Positions 1 through 5,909 of a stretch of 13,538 nt of DNA are shown here, in pieces. The translations under genes were made by a program, and so were the position numbers. The notes below the pieces were generated by a model. The model ran no database searches and was not told where the DNA came from. It saw only the letters and a list, made by a program, of their open reading frames with translations. Within the stretch, counting starts at the first letter, position 1. Each line of letters begins with the position of its first letter. The DNA comes from Lentzea aerocolonigenes (GTDB taxonomy: Bacteria > Actinomycetota > Actinomycetes > Mycobacteriales > Pseudonocardiaceae), in assembly GCF_000955955.1 (NCBI RefSeq), contig NZ_JYJG01000494.1:1-13538 (forward strand), written 5' to 3'.

Positions 1-410
1 ACCTCACCCGGCTGTTGTCGCTGATGACCGCTCTGTCGCCGGGGCGTCGGCCGTCCGCCCGGGAGTGCGCCGACGCACTGCTCGCTTCGGACCCGCCGAC
101 GCGCGTCGAAACGGTTCGACGACGCCCACGTGGACTGCTCGCCGTAGCATCGGCCGCCGTGCTGGTGGCCGCGGTCGGCACGGGGCTCGTCGTGCAGAAC
201 CGCGCCACCCCGGTGGAGTCCGCGCCGCCCGCTCCCACCACGACTCAGCCGCAGACCGTGCAGCAGACCGCGGCGCAGACCGGGCAGCAGACCCCGGTGC
301 CCGTCGTGGAGCAGCCGGCCGCCGTGCAGCCGCCGGTCCAGCAGGAGAACAACAGCGGCAAGGGGAAGCCCGGCAAGGGCAAGGGGAACGGCAAGGGCAA
401 AGGCCCCTGA
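1..410 (+). CDS. C-terminal part of a membrane Ser/Thr protein kinase (5' end outside window)
   Basis: The reading frame is open from the left edge (codons begin at base 3) to a TGA at 408-410, giving about 135 residues. The first part (bases 3-95) matches the last helix of a PknB-type kinase C-lobe: a leucine-rich helix, then LSPGRRPSA with the conserved subdomain XI arginine at about 45-59. A basic RRRPRG patch precedes one hydrophobic helix (bases 132-194). The rest is extracellular by inference: a Pro/Thr/Gln-rich stalk and then a tail made of GKGKP/GKGKG units (bases 357-407). There is no PASTA domain, so this is not an orthologue of PknB itself. The catalytic loop is outside the window, so activity cannot be judged. 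It converges with the minus-strand gene ending 4 bp away. Confidence 0.8.
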   Translation, partial: LTRLLSLMTALSPGRRPSARECADALLASDPPTRVETVRRRPRGLLAVASAAVLVAAVGTGLVVQNRATPVESAPPAPTTTQPQTVQQTAAQTGQQTPVPVVEQPAAVQPPVQQENNSGKGKPGKGKGNGKGKGP

Positions 411-414
411 CCCG

Positions 415-645
415 TCAGCGGTTGGACGACGGGAAGTGACCGCCACTGCTGCCCAGCGCGAGCAGTTCGGTGTACTGATCCTGCCAGGACCGTTCCGTGG
501 CCAGCAGGTCAGCGAGCCGTTGCACCCACTCGGCGCTGACGGGCGGTGTGGCGCCGGTGGCGAGGTGCCGTTCGGTCTCCTCGCGGGCCTTGCGCCACTC
601 GGACAGCGTGGGGACGACCGCGGGGCCGCCCTGCTCTTCTGACAT
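415..645 (-). CDS. small hypothetical protein, 76 aa
   Basis: I do not recognise this protein. From the ATG at 645 it runs 76 residues to a TGA at 415. It is hydrophilic, with a central region rich in E, R, W and L (SEWRKAREETERHL, then WVQRLADLLATERSW) that should form two amphipathic helices. The tail is Gly/Ser-rich (SSGGHFPSSNR). There is no signal peptide or membrane segment. A longer in-frame opening to 825 exists, but its extra residues are low-complexity and Cys/Arg-rich like non-coding GC-rich DNA, so I chose the internal ATG. No Shine-Dalgarno is visible, and the transcript may be leaderless. The function is unknown, and co-function with the convergent kinase is only a guess. Confidence 0.6.
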   Translation of the reverse strand: MSEEQGGPAVVPTLSEWRKAREETERHLATGATPPVSAEWVQRLADLLATERSWQDQYTELLALGSSGGHFPSSNR

Positions 646-663
646 GCGCAGACAGTACTGCGC
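646..663 (-). promoter_or_regulatory. inverted repeat abutting the start of the 76-aa gene, possible -10/operator
   Basis: GCGCAG (646-651) and CTGCGC (658-663) form a perfect 6-bp inverted repeat with a 6-base centre, ending directly against the ATG at 645. Read on the minus strand the centre is TACTGT, which fits a TAnnnT -10 box about 6 bases before the ATG and so suggests a leaderless start. No convincing -35 is seen. Either a repressor site or chance is possible. Confidence 0.3.
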
Positions 664-865
664 ACCGGGTGCGGCGCATCTCTGCTGTACAGTCGGGCCG
701 GTCGGGGTTCGGAGTTGTCGGCAGCCCGCCGCCGCGGTCCCCCGATCCAGTTCGGCGTGGTGGTCATCCCGCCGGAGACAGGAGCACCGGCTTGCTGCCG
801 GATCATCAGCTCTACCCCGCTTCATCCGAGTTCTTTCAGGTCGACGATGTCCGAGGTGCGTCCGC

Positions 866-1087
866 GTGGCTGATGCCCGGATGACCTCACTCGACTCGTC
901 TCGCCCCGTCCGCCGCGCGGCGCTCGACTTCGCCGAGGCGAGGCTGGCCGCCGAACAGGCAGAAACCGTTCAGCAACACGCGGCGGCCCGCAGAGTGGCC
1001 GAACGCGCCCACGACGCGGTCGACTGCAGGGAACTTCTCGCGATGCTCGGTCTTTCCGGCCGGCTCACGCAAGGAGCACACGAATGA
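866..1087 (+). CDS. small hypothetical helical protein, 73 aa
   Basis: I do not recognise the family. I chose the GTG at 866 because GAGGTG at 853-858 is a good ribosome-binding site 7 bases upstream. The ATG at 881 (68 aa) is the alternative and has no visible site. The protein is Ala/Glu/Arg-rich and should be almost wholly alpha-helical (AALDFAEARLAAEQAE, then AARRVAERAHDAV), with a single Cys in DCRELLAML near the C-terminus. There is no signal peptide or membrane segment. Its stop TGA (1085-1087) overlaps an ATG at 1084 that opens a cold-shock-protein-like remnant, so it was probably once the first gene of a two-gene unit with a cold-shock protein. The function is unknown. Confidence 0.55.
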   Translation: MADARMTSLDSSRPVRRAALDFAEARLAAEQAETVQQHAAARRVAERAHDAVDCRELLAMLGLSGRLTQGAHE

Positions 1088-1109
1088 CCGGGGCACCGTG
1101 AAGTGGTTC
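1084..1109 (+). pseudogene. truncated, frameshifted start of a cold-shock (CspA-like) protein
   Basis: An ATG at 1084 overlaps the previous stop (ATGA). In frame it reads only M-T-G-A-P and stops. In the -1 frame, from 1092, the DNA encodes G-T-V-K-W-F-S, the signature N-terminus of bacterial cold-shock proteins (M-x-x-GTVKWFN). Adding one G to the GGGG run at 1090-1093 would give MTGGTVKWFS with the ATG at the expected place. The homology ends there: no RNP motif (GFGFI) follows, and the S15 hydrolase gene from the other strand ends at 1108. I read this as the leftover of a deletion or rearrangement. A chance match is the alternative. Confidence 0.45.
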
Positions 1110-2694
1110 AGCGGACCGGAAGCGTGATCGCGGACGGCCGGGCTGGTCCGATGTGGACGGTCTGGTCGGCCGCGAGCAACGTGCTCGCGGTGGCGCGCGA
1201 TTCCCCGGTGCCCGGATTGCGGGCATAGCGCGGGAAAGCGCCGCTCGACACCTGAACGCGGATGCGGTGCCCGCGCCGGAACCGGTACGCCGTCGGCCAC
1301 AACCGGACGTCGGCGCGCTGCACTTCCTCGGCCCCGGTCAGGCTCACCAGGCCGTCGCACACGTTCCACGACCGGCCCTGGGGATCGACGTCGCAGAGCC
1401 GCACGAACACGTCGGCGTACGGCAGGCTCGACGAGAACCAGATCTCCGCGCTCACCTCGCCGATCACCTCGACGTCCTCGCCGAGAACAGGCGTGGTGTA
1501 GGTGAGCACGTCCGGCCGCGCCTCCAGGGCGGTGTTGTCGACACGGCCGGAGTCGTCGACCAACCGCACCCCACCGGCCGCCGGTGTGGGATCGGCAGGG
1601 TCGTGGTGATAGGAGTCCGTTGAGGACTCGCCAGGCTCCGCACCCAGCACACCGTCAGCGTTGAGGTGGAAGCGCCGCGGCTCGTAGCCCGGCGGCGGCC
1701 ACGACGAGAAGTCGCGCCAGGCTTCCTCTCCCATCACGTACAGCCGGACCGGCGCGCGATCCGCGGGCTGCTCGCCCCGAGCGTGGGCGAGCCCGAACGA
1801 GACGGCCTCGTCGATCGGCGTGGAGTTGAACTCCGCGTGCGTCCACGGGCCGACGGTCAGCCGGGCGGGACGTCCTTTCGCCTGCAGCACCTCGAAGTCG
1901 CGCAGCTGGCCGGGCAGGAAGATGTCGTACCAGCCCCCGATCGAGCTGACCGGCACGGTGACGCCGGCGACCCGCGCGCTGTGGTCGAACCCCTGCCAGC
2001 GCTCGGAATCGGCGTCGTGGGTGAGGATGTCCTGGATGTAGGCGGAACGTTCGCCGAACGCGACGACGTCGGCCTCTCGCAACGGGAGCGTGCTCAGCGC
2101 TCGTGCGGTCTTCCTCTCCTGACCGGCCTGGCGCAGCATCGCCAGCGGACGTTCCTGGGTGCCGACGAGCACTCCCCATCCGAACGGCGTCTCCAGCGAC
2201 ATGCCGTCCGAGCGCAGGAACTCCAGCGTCAGAGCGGATTCCGTCACCACCGGGATCATCGCCTTCACCTGCGGCGGCAGCTGATCGGCGACGGCCCACT
2301 GCACGTGCCCCAGGTAGCTCAAGCCGTACAACACGATCGCGTCCGACCACGGCTGCTCGACCAGCCAGTCCAGGGTCGCGAGGCCGTCCGCGCGTTCCTG
2401 CGTCATCGGGTCGAACGTGCCGCCGGACCCGAACCCGCCGCGCACGCTCTGGATCACGACCTGGTACCCGCGCTCCGCCAACGGGCGAGCCAGGATCTGG
2501 CCGAACATGCGCCGGCCGTAAGGGGAGCGGATCAACGCGGTCGGCAGCCCGTCGCCACCGGACCTCGGCGTCCACCGGTCCGCCAGCAGCTCCACGCCGT
2601 CGGGCATCGGCACGCGCAAGTCCTTCTGCACCACGACGTTGCGAGTCAGCGGCGGTGAGAGCTTCAGCTTGCGTTCGACGAGATGACTGATCAT
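1108..2694 (-). CDS. CocE/NonD family (peptidase S15) alpha/beta-hydrolase, 528 aa
   Basis: Cytoplasmic hydrolase of the family that includes cocaine esterase CocE and X-Pro dipeptidyl peptidases. The family layout is complete. An N-terminal strand reads VPMPDGVELLADRW (residues 28-41), and SVRGGFGSGG is at 83-92. The nucleophile elbow GLSYLG has Ser126, with a likely acid Asp257 in GGWYDIFL and His286 in GPWTH. From about 330 to the end is the jelly-roll domain, finishing in the usual LPV. Length is normal. The ATG at 2694 overlaps the TGA of the upstream tetR gene, so the two are translationally coupled and the repressor probably controls it. The same frame stays open to 3288, but that part is a shadow of tetR. 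The natural substrate (ester, amide or acylated compound) cannot be told from sequence. There is no signal peptide. Confidence 0.9.
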   Translation of the reverse strand: MISHLVERKLKLSPPLTRNVVVQKDLRVPMPDGVELLADRWTPRSGGDGLPTALIRSPYGRRMFGQILARPLAERGYQVVIQSVRGGFGSGGTFDPMTQERADGLATLDWLVEQPWSDAIVLYGLSYLGHVQWAVADQLPPQVKAMIPVVTESALTLEFLRSDGMSLETPFGWGVLVGTQERPLAMLRQAGQERKTARALSTLPLREADVVAFGERSAYIQDILTHDADSERWQGFDHSARVAGVTVPVSSIGGWYDIFLPGQLRDFEVLQAKGRPARLTVGPWTHAEFNSTPIDEAVSFGLAHARGEQPADRAPVRLYVMGEEAWRDFSSWPPPGYEPRRFHLNADGVLGAEPGESSTDSYHHDPADPTPAAGGVRLVDDSGRVDNTALEARPDVLTYTTPVLGEDVEVIGEVSAEIWFSSSLPYADVFVRLCDVDPQGRSWNVCDGLVSLTGAEEVQRADVRLWPTAYRFRRGHRIRVQVSSGAFPRYARNPGTGESRATASTLLAADQTVHIGPARPSAITLPVR

Positions 2695-3272
2695 CTGGGC
2701 TCCATGAGGACTGAGGTCACGGCGAGCAGCCGGTCGGTGAAGGCTTCGGGATCGAGCGGGTCGGCGGCGCCCGCGACCCAGGTCGTGATGAACGCCCCCA
2801 CGCCACCGGTGATCAAGGCCGCGAGGTCGTCGACGGTCTGTGCGGTGAGCCGGTCGCCGTACAGGTGCTCGACGGCTTGCCGGTTCACCGGCAGGAACAG
2901 GCTGATCAGCCCCCTGTCGAGGGCGAAGGCGCAGGAACCGGTCAGCAGGGCGCGGTAGAACACCCGGTGGTCGGCGAAGTGCCGGACGGTGGCGAGCGCC
3001 AGCGCACGTTCGTCTGACTGCGGCGCGACGTCGATGCGCGGGAGCAACTCTCGGCGGACGAGGTCGAGCCCGGCCTCCAGCAACACCGTGTCGAGGTCGC
3101 CGAAGTGCTGGTAGACGACCCGGCGGCTGACGTCGGCGGCCTCGGCGATCTCGGACAGCGTGACCGCCGTCGTACCGCGTGCGGTGACCAGGTCGAACGC
3201 GGCCTGCAACACGGCCGCGCGGGTGCGGCGCACCCGGCGATCGCGCACAGGCTCGACCACGTGCAGATCCAT
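2691..3272 (-). CDS. TetR-family transcriptional repressor, 193 aa
   Basis: The N-terminus carries a standard TetR DNA-binding domain. Basic residues RDRRVRRTRAAVLQAA are followed by a helix-turn-helix at about residues 38-58 (TLSEIAEAADVSRRVVYQHF), with the typical VYQHFGDLDTVL that follows the recognition helix. The C-terminal 130 residues form a helical ligand-binding domain and carry no recognisable effector signature. The last base pairs overlap the start of the S15 hydrolase gene (ATGA at 2691-2694), so it most likely represses this two-gene operon and responds to a substrate of the hydrolase. The ATG at 3272 lies 7 bases after a good -10 box, so the message may be leaderless; a GAGG at the right place would be too close to serve as a normal ribosome-binding site. 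Confidence 0.9.
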   Translation of the reverse strand: MDLHVVEPVRDRRVRRTRAAVLQAAFDLVTARGTTAVTLSEIAEAADVSRRVVYQHFGDLDTVLLEAGLDLVRRELLPRIDVAPQSDERALALATVRHFADHRVFYRALLTGSCAFALDRGLISLFLPVNRQAVEHLYGDRLTAQTVDDLAALITGGVGAFITTWVAGAADPLDPEAFTDRLLAVTSVLMEPR

Positions 3273-3279
3273 ACCTCAG

Positions 3280-3308
3280 ATCATGCACACGTGTTACTAA
3301 ATGTTCAA
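3280..3308 (-). promoter_or_regulatory. likely leaderless promoter of the tetR-S15 operon
   Basis: On the minus strand TTGAAC (3303-3308) and CATGAT (3280-3285) are separated by exactly 17 bases, a fair match to the sigma-70/HrdB consensus. Transcription would start at or beside the ATG at 3272. The spacer contains the perfect palindrome ACACGTGT (3287-3294), well placed for autorepression by TetR. Confidence 0.5.
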
Positions 3309-3317
3309 GTGTTACTT
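3287..3317. repeat. candidate TetR operator: direct repeat plus palindromes
   Basis: GTGTTACT occurs twice, at 3291-3298 and 3309-3316, 18 bp apart. Each copy is part of a dyad: ACACGTGT at 3287-3294, and AAGT-GTT-ACTT at 3307-3317. The sites flank and overlap the promoter spacer and the -35 region, so a repressor bound here would block the polymerase. This is AT-richer than its surroundings. The spacing and location support an operator, but binding by the adjacent TetR protein is inferred. Confidence 0.4.
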
Positions 3318-3354
3318 ATCAGAGGAACTGTCCGGAGAGCTGCGCGCCGAGAGC

Positions 3355-3377
3355 AGGTGCGGAGCCGACTCGCACCT
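3355..3377 (-). terminator. candidate terminator after the guanidino-modifying enzyme gene
   Basis: AGGTGCG (3355-3361) and CGCACCT (3371-3377) form a perfect 7-bp GC-rich stem with a 9-base loop. It lies 27 bases beyond the stop at 3404 when read on the minus strand. No T-run follows, as is common in actinomycetes. Confidence 0.4.
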
Positions 3378-3403
3378 CGACATCGGCGGTGAGAGGTGGT
3401 CGA

Positions 3404-4822
3404 TCACGCGCCCCGCCCCAGGTACTTCTTGATGCAGTGCACGACCCCCAGCCGGCTGGCGAACGCGTTGAAGTCGGCGAGCCGCACCACCGTGAACCCG
3501 AGCCCGGTCCACAACTGCTCCATCGAGTCGTCGATCACGGCCAGGTCCGCCTGCGGGCCGTACCCGAACGTCGGCAGGTAGACCGTCAGGCCGACGGAAC
3601 TGTTCTCCACCAGGCAGTTGTTCCAGGTGATGTGGTGCCACGACCGGACGTTGACCGTGGACTCGGCCACCGCGCCCGCCGCCGCGAAGGAAGCGACGAC
3701 TTCGCGTAGTTCGGCGCCATCAGGCGAGTCGGCGAACGAGCGCAGGGCCGCGAAAGTGAGCTGCTGGGTGATCTCAGGCCGGTGCACGAGCGGGTTGCGC
3801 ACGACGTCGAACCCGAGCCGCGAGAACTCCGCGGCGATCTCGTCGTAAGCGGCCTGCAGGGAGAACGGGGACTTGGTGCCGAGCGCGGCGTCGGCGAGGT
3901 CAGGACTGCCCGCGAGCACGCGGAACCGGCCGTCGGAGCCAGGTCCGGCGAGCGTCACGAACATGTCGATGTGGAAGATCGGCTGCAGGTCGCCGGTGCC
4001 GCCACCGGGCAGGTCGAGCAGGAACTCACCGGCTTCGACGGTCGCGTAGTACTTCTTGAGCCCCAGCGGCCGTTTCGTGCCGACGAGCTGGAGCTCACGA
4101 GCGCTGTCGACGTGCCGGCTGAACAGCTCGCGCACGAACTCGACCTCGGTGCGCCCGGCAGGCACGCTGATCGGCAGTTCGCCGGTGCGGATCAACTCCA
4201 GCGTGTCGAGGAAGTAGTCGGTGCCCAGCAACCAGAAGTCGTCGCCGATCAGGCAGTTGCCGCCCTGGAACACCAGCGGTGCCTGGCTCGCGCGCACCGA
4301 CGTGTACTCCTCGACGGTGTCCGCGATCAGCGAGTCGCCGGAACGCGGGAACGACCACGGCTCCAGCAGGTAGGTCTGGTTCTCGTCGCCGTCGACCAGC
4401 GCCAGGTAGCCGTCCTCGGCCCAGTCGGTGAAGTCCACGTAGTCCGGCATCGGCACGTACGTCACGTTCGCCGCGGGATGCCCGGCGAACCACGTTTCGA
4501 CCGTCTGCCGATCGCTCTCGTGATGCACCACCACGAACCGCGTCCCGGCGCGCATCGCGTCGATCACCGAGCGGTAGCCCGTCACGAGCTCCGGCGACTG
4601 CACCCCGTAGGAGGGGAACGAGAGCAGCAGGCTCTCGATCGTCCCCGCCCACGACGAGATCAGGCTGGGCTCCTGCACGCCCGGCCTGGCGCGGAACACG
4701 TTCAGCGTCGCGGCGCGGGTGGAGTCGAGGGCGGGGAACAGGTCCGCGTCGGTGCGCTTGTGGTGCGGCGCATCGGGAACGAGGAAGCGGTGAGCGGCGT
4801 CTCCGTACGTGCCTGCACCCAC
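3404..4822 (-). CDS. guanidino-group modifying enzyme (agmatine deiminase/PAD-like), 472 aa
   Basis: The sequence carries the catalytic skeleton of the pentein/GME superfamily (agmatine deiminase, bacterial peptidylarginine deiminase, amidinotransferases). DWAEDGYL at 133-140 has the substrate-binding acid Asp137. FQGGN at 185-189 corresponds to the E/QGGN strand, FHIDMF at 283-288 has catalytic His284 and Asp286, and VVHCIKK at 460-466 has the nucleophile Cys463. All key residues are present, so it should be active on a guanidine such as agmatine, arginine or a peptide arginine, by hydrolysis or amidino transfer. At 472 residues it is longer than typical agmatine deiminases (about 350-380), with extra sequence at the N-terminus and at 290-390. 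There is no signal peptide. The GTG at 4822 has GGAGG at 4829-4833, 6 bases upstream. It lies 43 bp after terC and is probably co-transcribed. The exact reaction is not identifiable. Confidence 0.72.
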   Translation of the reverse strand: MGAGTYGDAAHRFLVPDAPHHKRTDADLFPALDSTRAATLNVFRARPGVQEPSLISSWAGTIESLLLSFPSYGVQSPELVTGYRSVIDAMRAGTRFVVVHHESDRQTVETWFAGHPAANVTYVPMPDYVDFTDWAEDGYLALVDGDENQTYLLEPWSFPRSGDSLIADTVEEYTSVRASQAPLVFQGGNCLIGDDFWLLGTDYFLDTLELIRTGELPISVPAGRTEVEFVRELFSRHVDSARELQLVGTKRPLGLKKYYATVEAGEFLLDLPGGGTGDLQPIFHIDMFVTLAGPGSDGRFRVLAGSPDLADAALGTKSPFSLQAAYDEIAAEFSRLGFDVVRNPLVHRPEITQQLTFAALRSFADSPDGAELREVVASFAAAGAVAESTVNVRSWHHITWNNCLVENSSVGLTVYLPTFGYGPQADLAVIDDSMEQLWTGLGFTVVRLADFNAFASRLGVVHCIKKYLGRGA

Positions 4823-4842
4823 GGTGCACCTCCGTGATCGGG

Positions 4843-4860
4843 TGTGGGAAGGATCCCACA
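4843..4860 (-). terminator. stem-loop between terC and the guanidino-modifying enzyme gene
   Basis: TGTGGGA (4843-4849) and TCCCACA (4854-4860) make a perfect 7-bp stem with a 4-base loop, five bases past the terC stop on the minus strand. There is no T-run. It could be a terminator, or a processing or attenuation hairpin within an operon. It ends about 10 bases before the ribosome-binding site of the next gene. Confidence 0.4.
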
Positions 4861-4865
4861 GCGGA

Positions 4866-5867
4866 TCACTCAGGTTCGGGAGATTCCTGATGTCCGCGCA
4901 ACGAACCGGGGTGCGCCTTGGCCGCCGGGTCGTTGCGGGTCTTGATCAGGCTGGCCACGGTCACGACCACGAGGATCGCGATGATCACGCCGAGGCTGAG
5001 CGGGGTCGGCACCTCGGGCACCGAAGCCGAGATGTCGACGTGCGCCCAGTGCAGGATCAGCTTGACGCCGATGAACGCCAGGATGATCGCAAGACCCGCC
5101 GACAGGTACACCAGCCGGTCCAGCAGCCCCTTGACGAGGAAGAACAACGCGCGCAACCCCAGCAGCGCGAACGCGTTGGCCGTGAACACGATGTACGGCT
5201 CCTCGGTCACGCCGAACACCGCGGGGATCGAGTCCAGCGCGAACAGCAGGTCGACGCCGCCGATCGCCACCAGCACGACGAACAGGGGAGTGGCCATGCG
5301 CTTGCCGTCGAGCTTCGTGAAGATCTTGCCGCCCACGTAGTCGTCCGTGACCGGCAGCAGCTTGCGCGCGGTCTTCACGACGACGTTGTTCTCGACGTCC
5401 GGATCCTCGTCGCGGTGCCGGAACAGCTGCACGGCCGTGAAGATCAGCAGCAGGCCGAACAGCAGGAACATGAACGAGAACAACGACAGCAGCGTCGCGC
5501 CGACCGCGATGAAGATGCCGCGCATGATCAACGCCAGCACGATGCCGAACGTCAGCACCTTGTGCTGGTGCTCCTCCGGCACCAGGAACGTCGTCATGAT
5601 GATCACGAAGACGAACAGGTTGTCGACCGAGAGACTCTTCTCGACGATGTACCCGGCGAAGTACTCCGCGCCGAACCCGCCGCCGTGGGCGCTGGCGAAC
5701 CACACGCCGAACCCGATGGCGACGAGGATGTAGAACACCGACCACAGACTGGCCTCGCGGAAGCCGATCCGGTGCGGGCGCCAGGCCGCGAGCACGAGGT
5801 CGACTGCCAGCAGCGCCACGATCACGCCGATCGTGACCGCCCAAGCCAGTCCGCTGATCTCCAGCAC
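4866..5867 (-). CDS. TerC/Alx-family integral membrane protein, 333 aa
   Basis: Multi-pass membrane protein with about nine hydrophobic segments from residue 7 to 307. It carries the two family signatures with conserved acidic residues: VEKSLSVDNLFVFV at 75-88 (Glu76, Asp82) and VDLLFALDSIPAVFGVT at 205-221 (Asp206, Asp212). The family includes tellurite-resistance TerC and the manganese exporter Alx; members are linked to Mn2+ efflux and metalation of exported proteins. A hydrophilic loop lies at 150-190, and the C-terminus is charged and cytoplasmic. The GTG at 5867 has GGAGGA at 5875-5880, 7 bases upstream. No tellurite operon partners (terA/B/D/Z) are nearby, so a metal homeostasis role is more likely than tellurite resistance. 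It follows the CBM2 lipoprotein by 42 bp. Confidence 0.9.
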   Translation of the reverse strand: MLEISGLAWAVTIGVIVALLAVDLVLAAWRPHRIGFREASLWSVFYILVAIGFGVWFASAHGGGFGAEYFAGYIVEKSLSVDNLFVFVIIMTTFLVPEEHQHKVLTFGIVLALIMRGIFIAVGATLLSLFSFMFLLFGLLLIFTAVQLFRHRDEDPDVENNVVVKTARKLLPVTDDYVGGKIFTKLDGKRMATPLFVVLVAIGGVDLLFALDSIPAVFGVTEEPYIVFTANAFALLGLRALFFLVKGLLDRLVYLSAGLAIILAFIGVKLILHWAHVDISASVPEVPTPLSLGVIIAILVVVTVASLIKTRNDPAAKAHPGSLRGHQESPEPE

Positions 5868-5890
5868 AGAGCACTCCTCCGAGAAGTTCC

Positions 5891-5909
5891 CGTCCGTCTT
5901 AAGTGGACG
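5891..5909. repeat. inverted repeat in the lipoprotein-terC gap
   Basis: CGTCC (5891-5895) and GGACG (5905-5909) flank a CTTAAG palindrome, filling the short gap between the lipoprotein stop and the terC ribosome-binding site. The stem is short and no T-run follows, so it may be a weak terminator, a processing hairpin or an operator. Confidence 0.3.

Noticed and set aside
2695..3288. N-terminal extension of the S15 hydrolase frame (about 198 extra residues)
   Set aside because: It overlaps the tetR gene in another frame and is Arg/Pro/Ala-rich without domain likeness. The hydrolase begins properly at 2694 with an ATGA overlap.
5868..5909. Possible manganese (yybP-ykoY) riboswitch in front of terC
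   Set aside because: I looked for one because alx/terC genes sometimes carry it, but only 42 bp lie between the genes and no fitting structure is visible, just a short inverted repeat.
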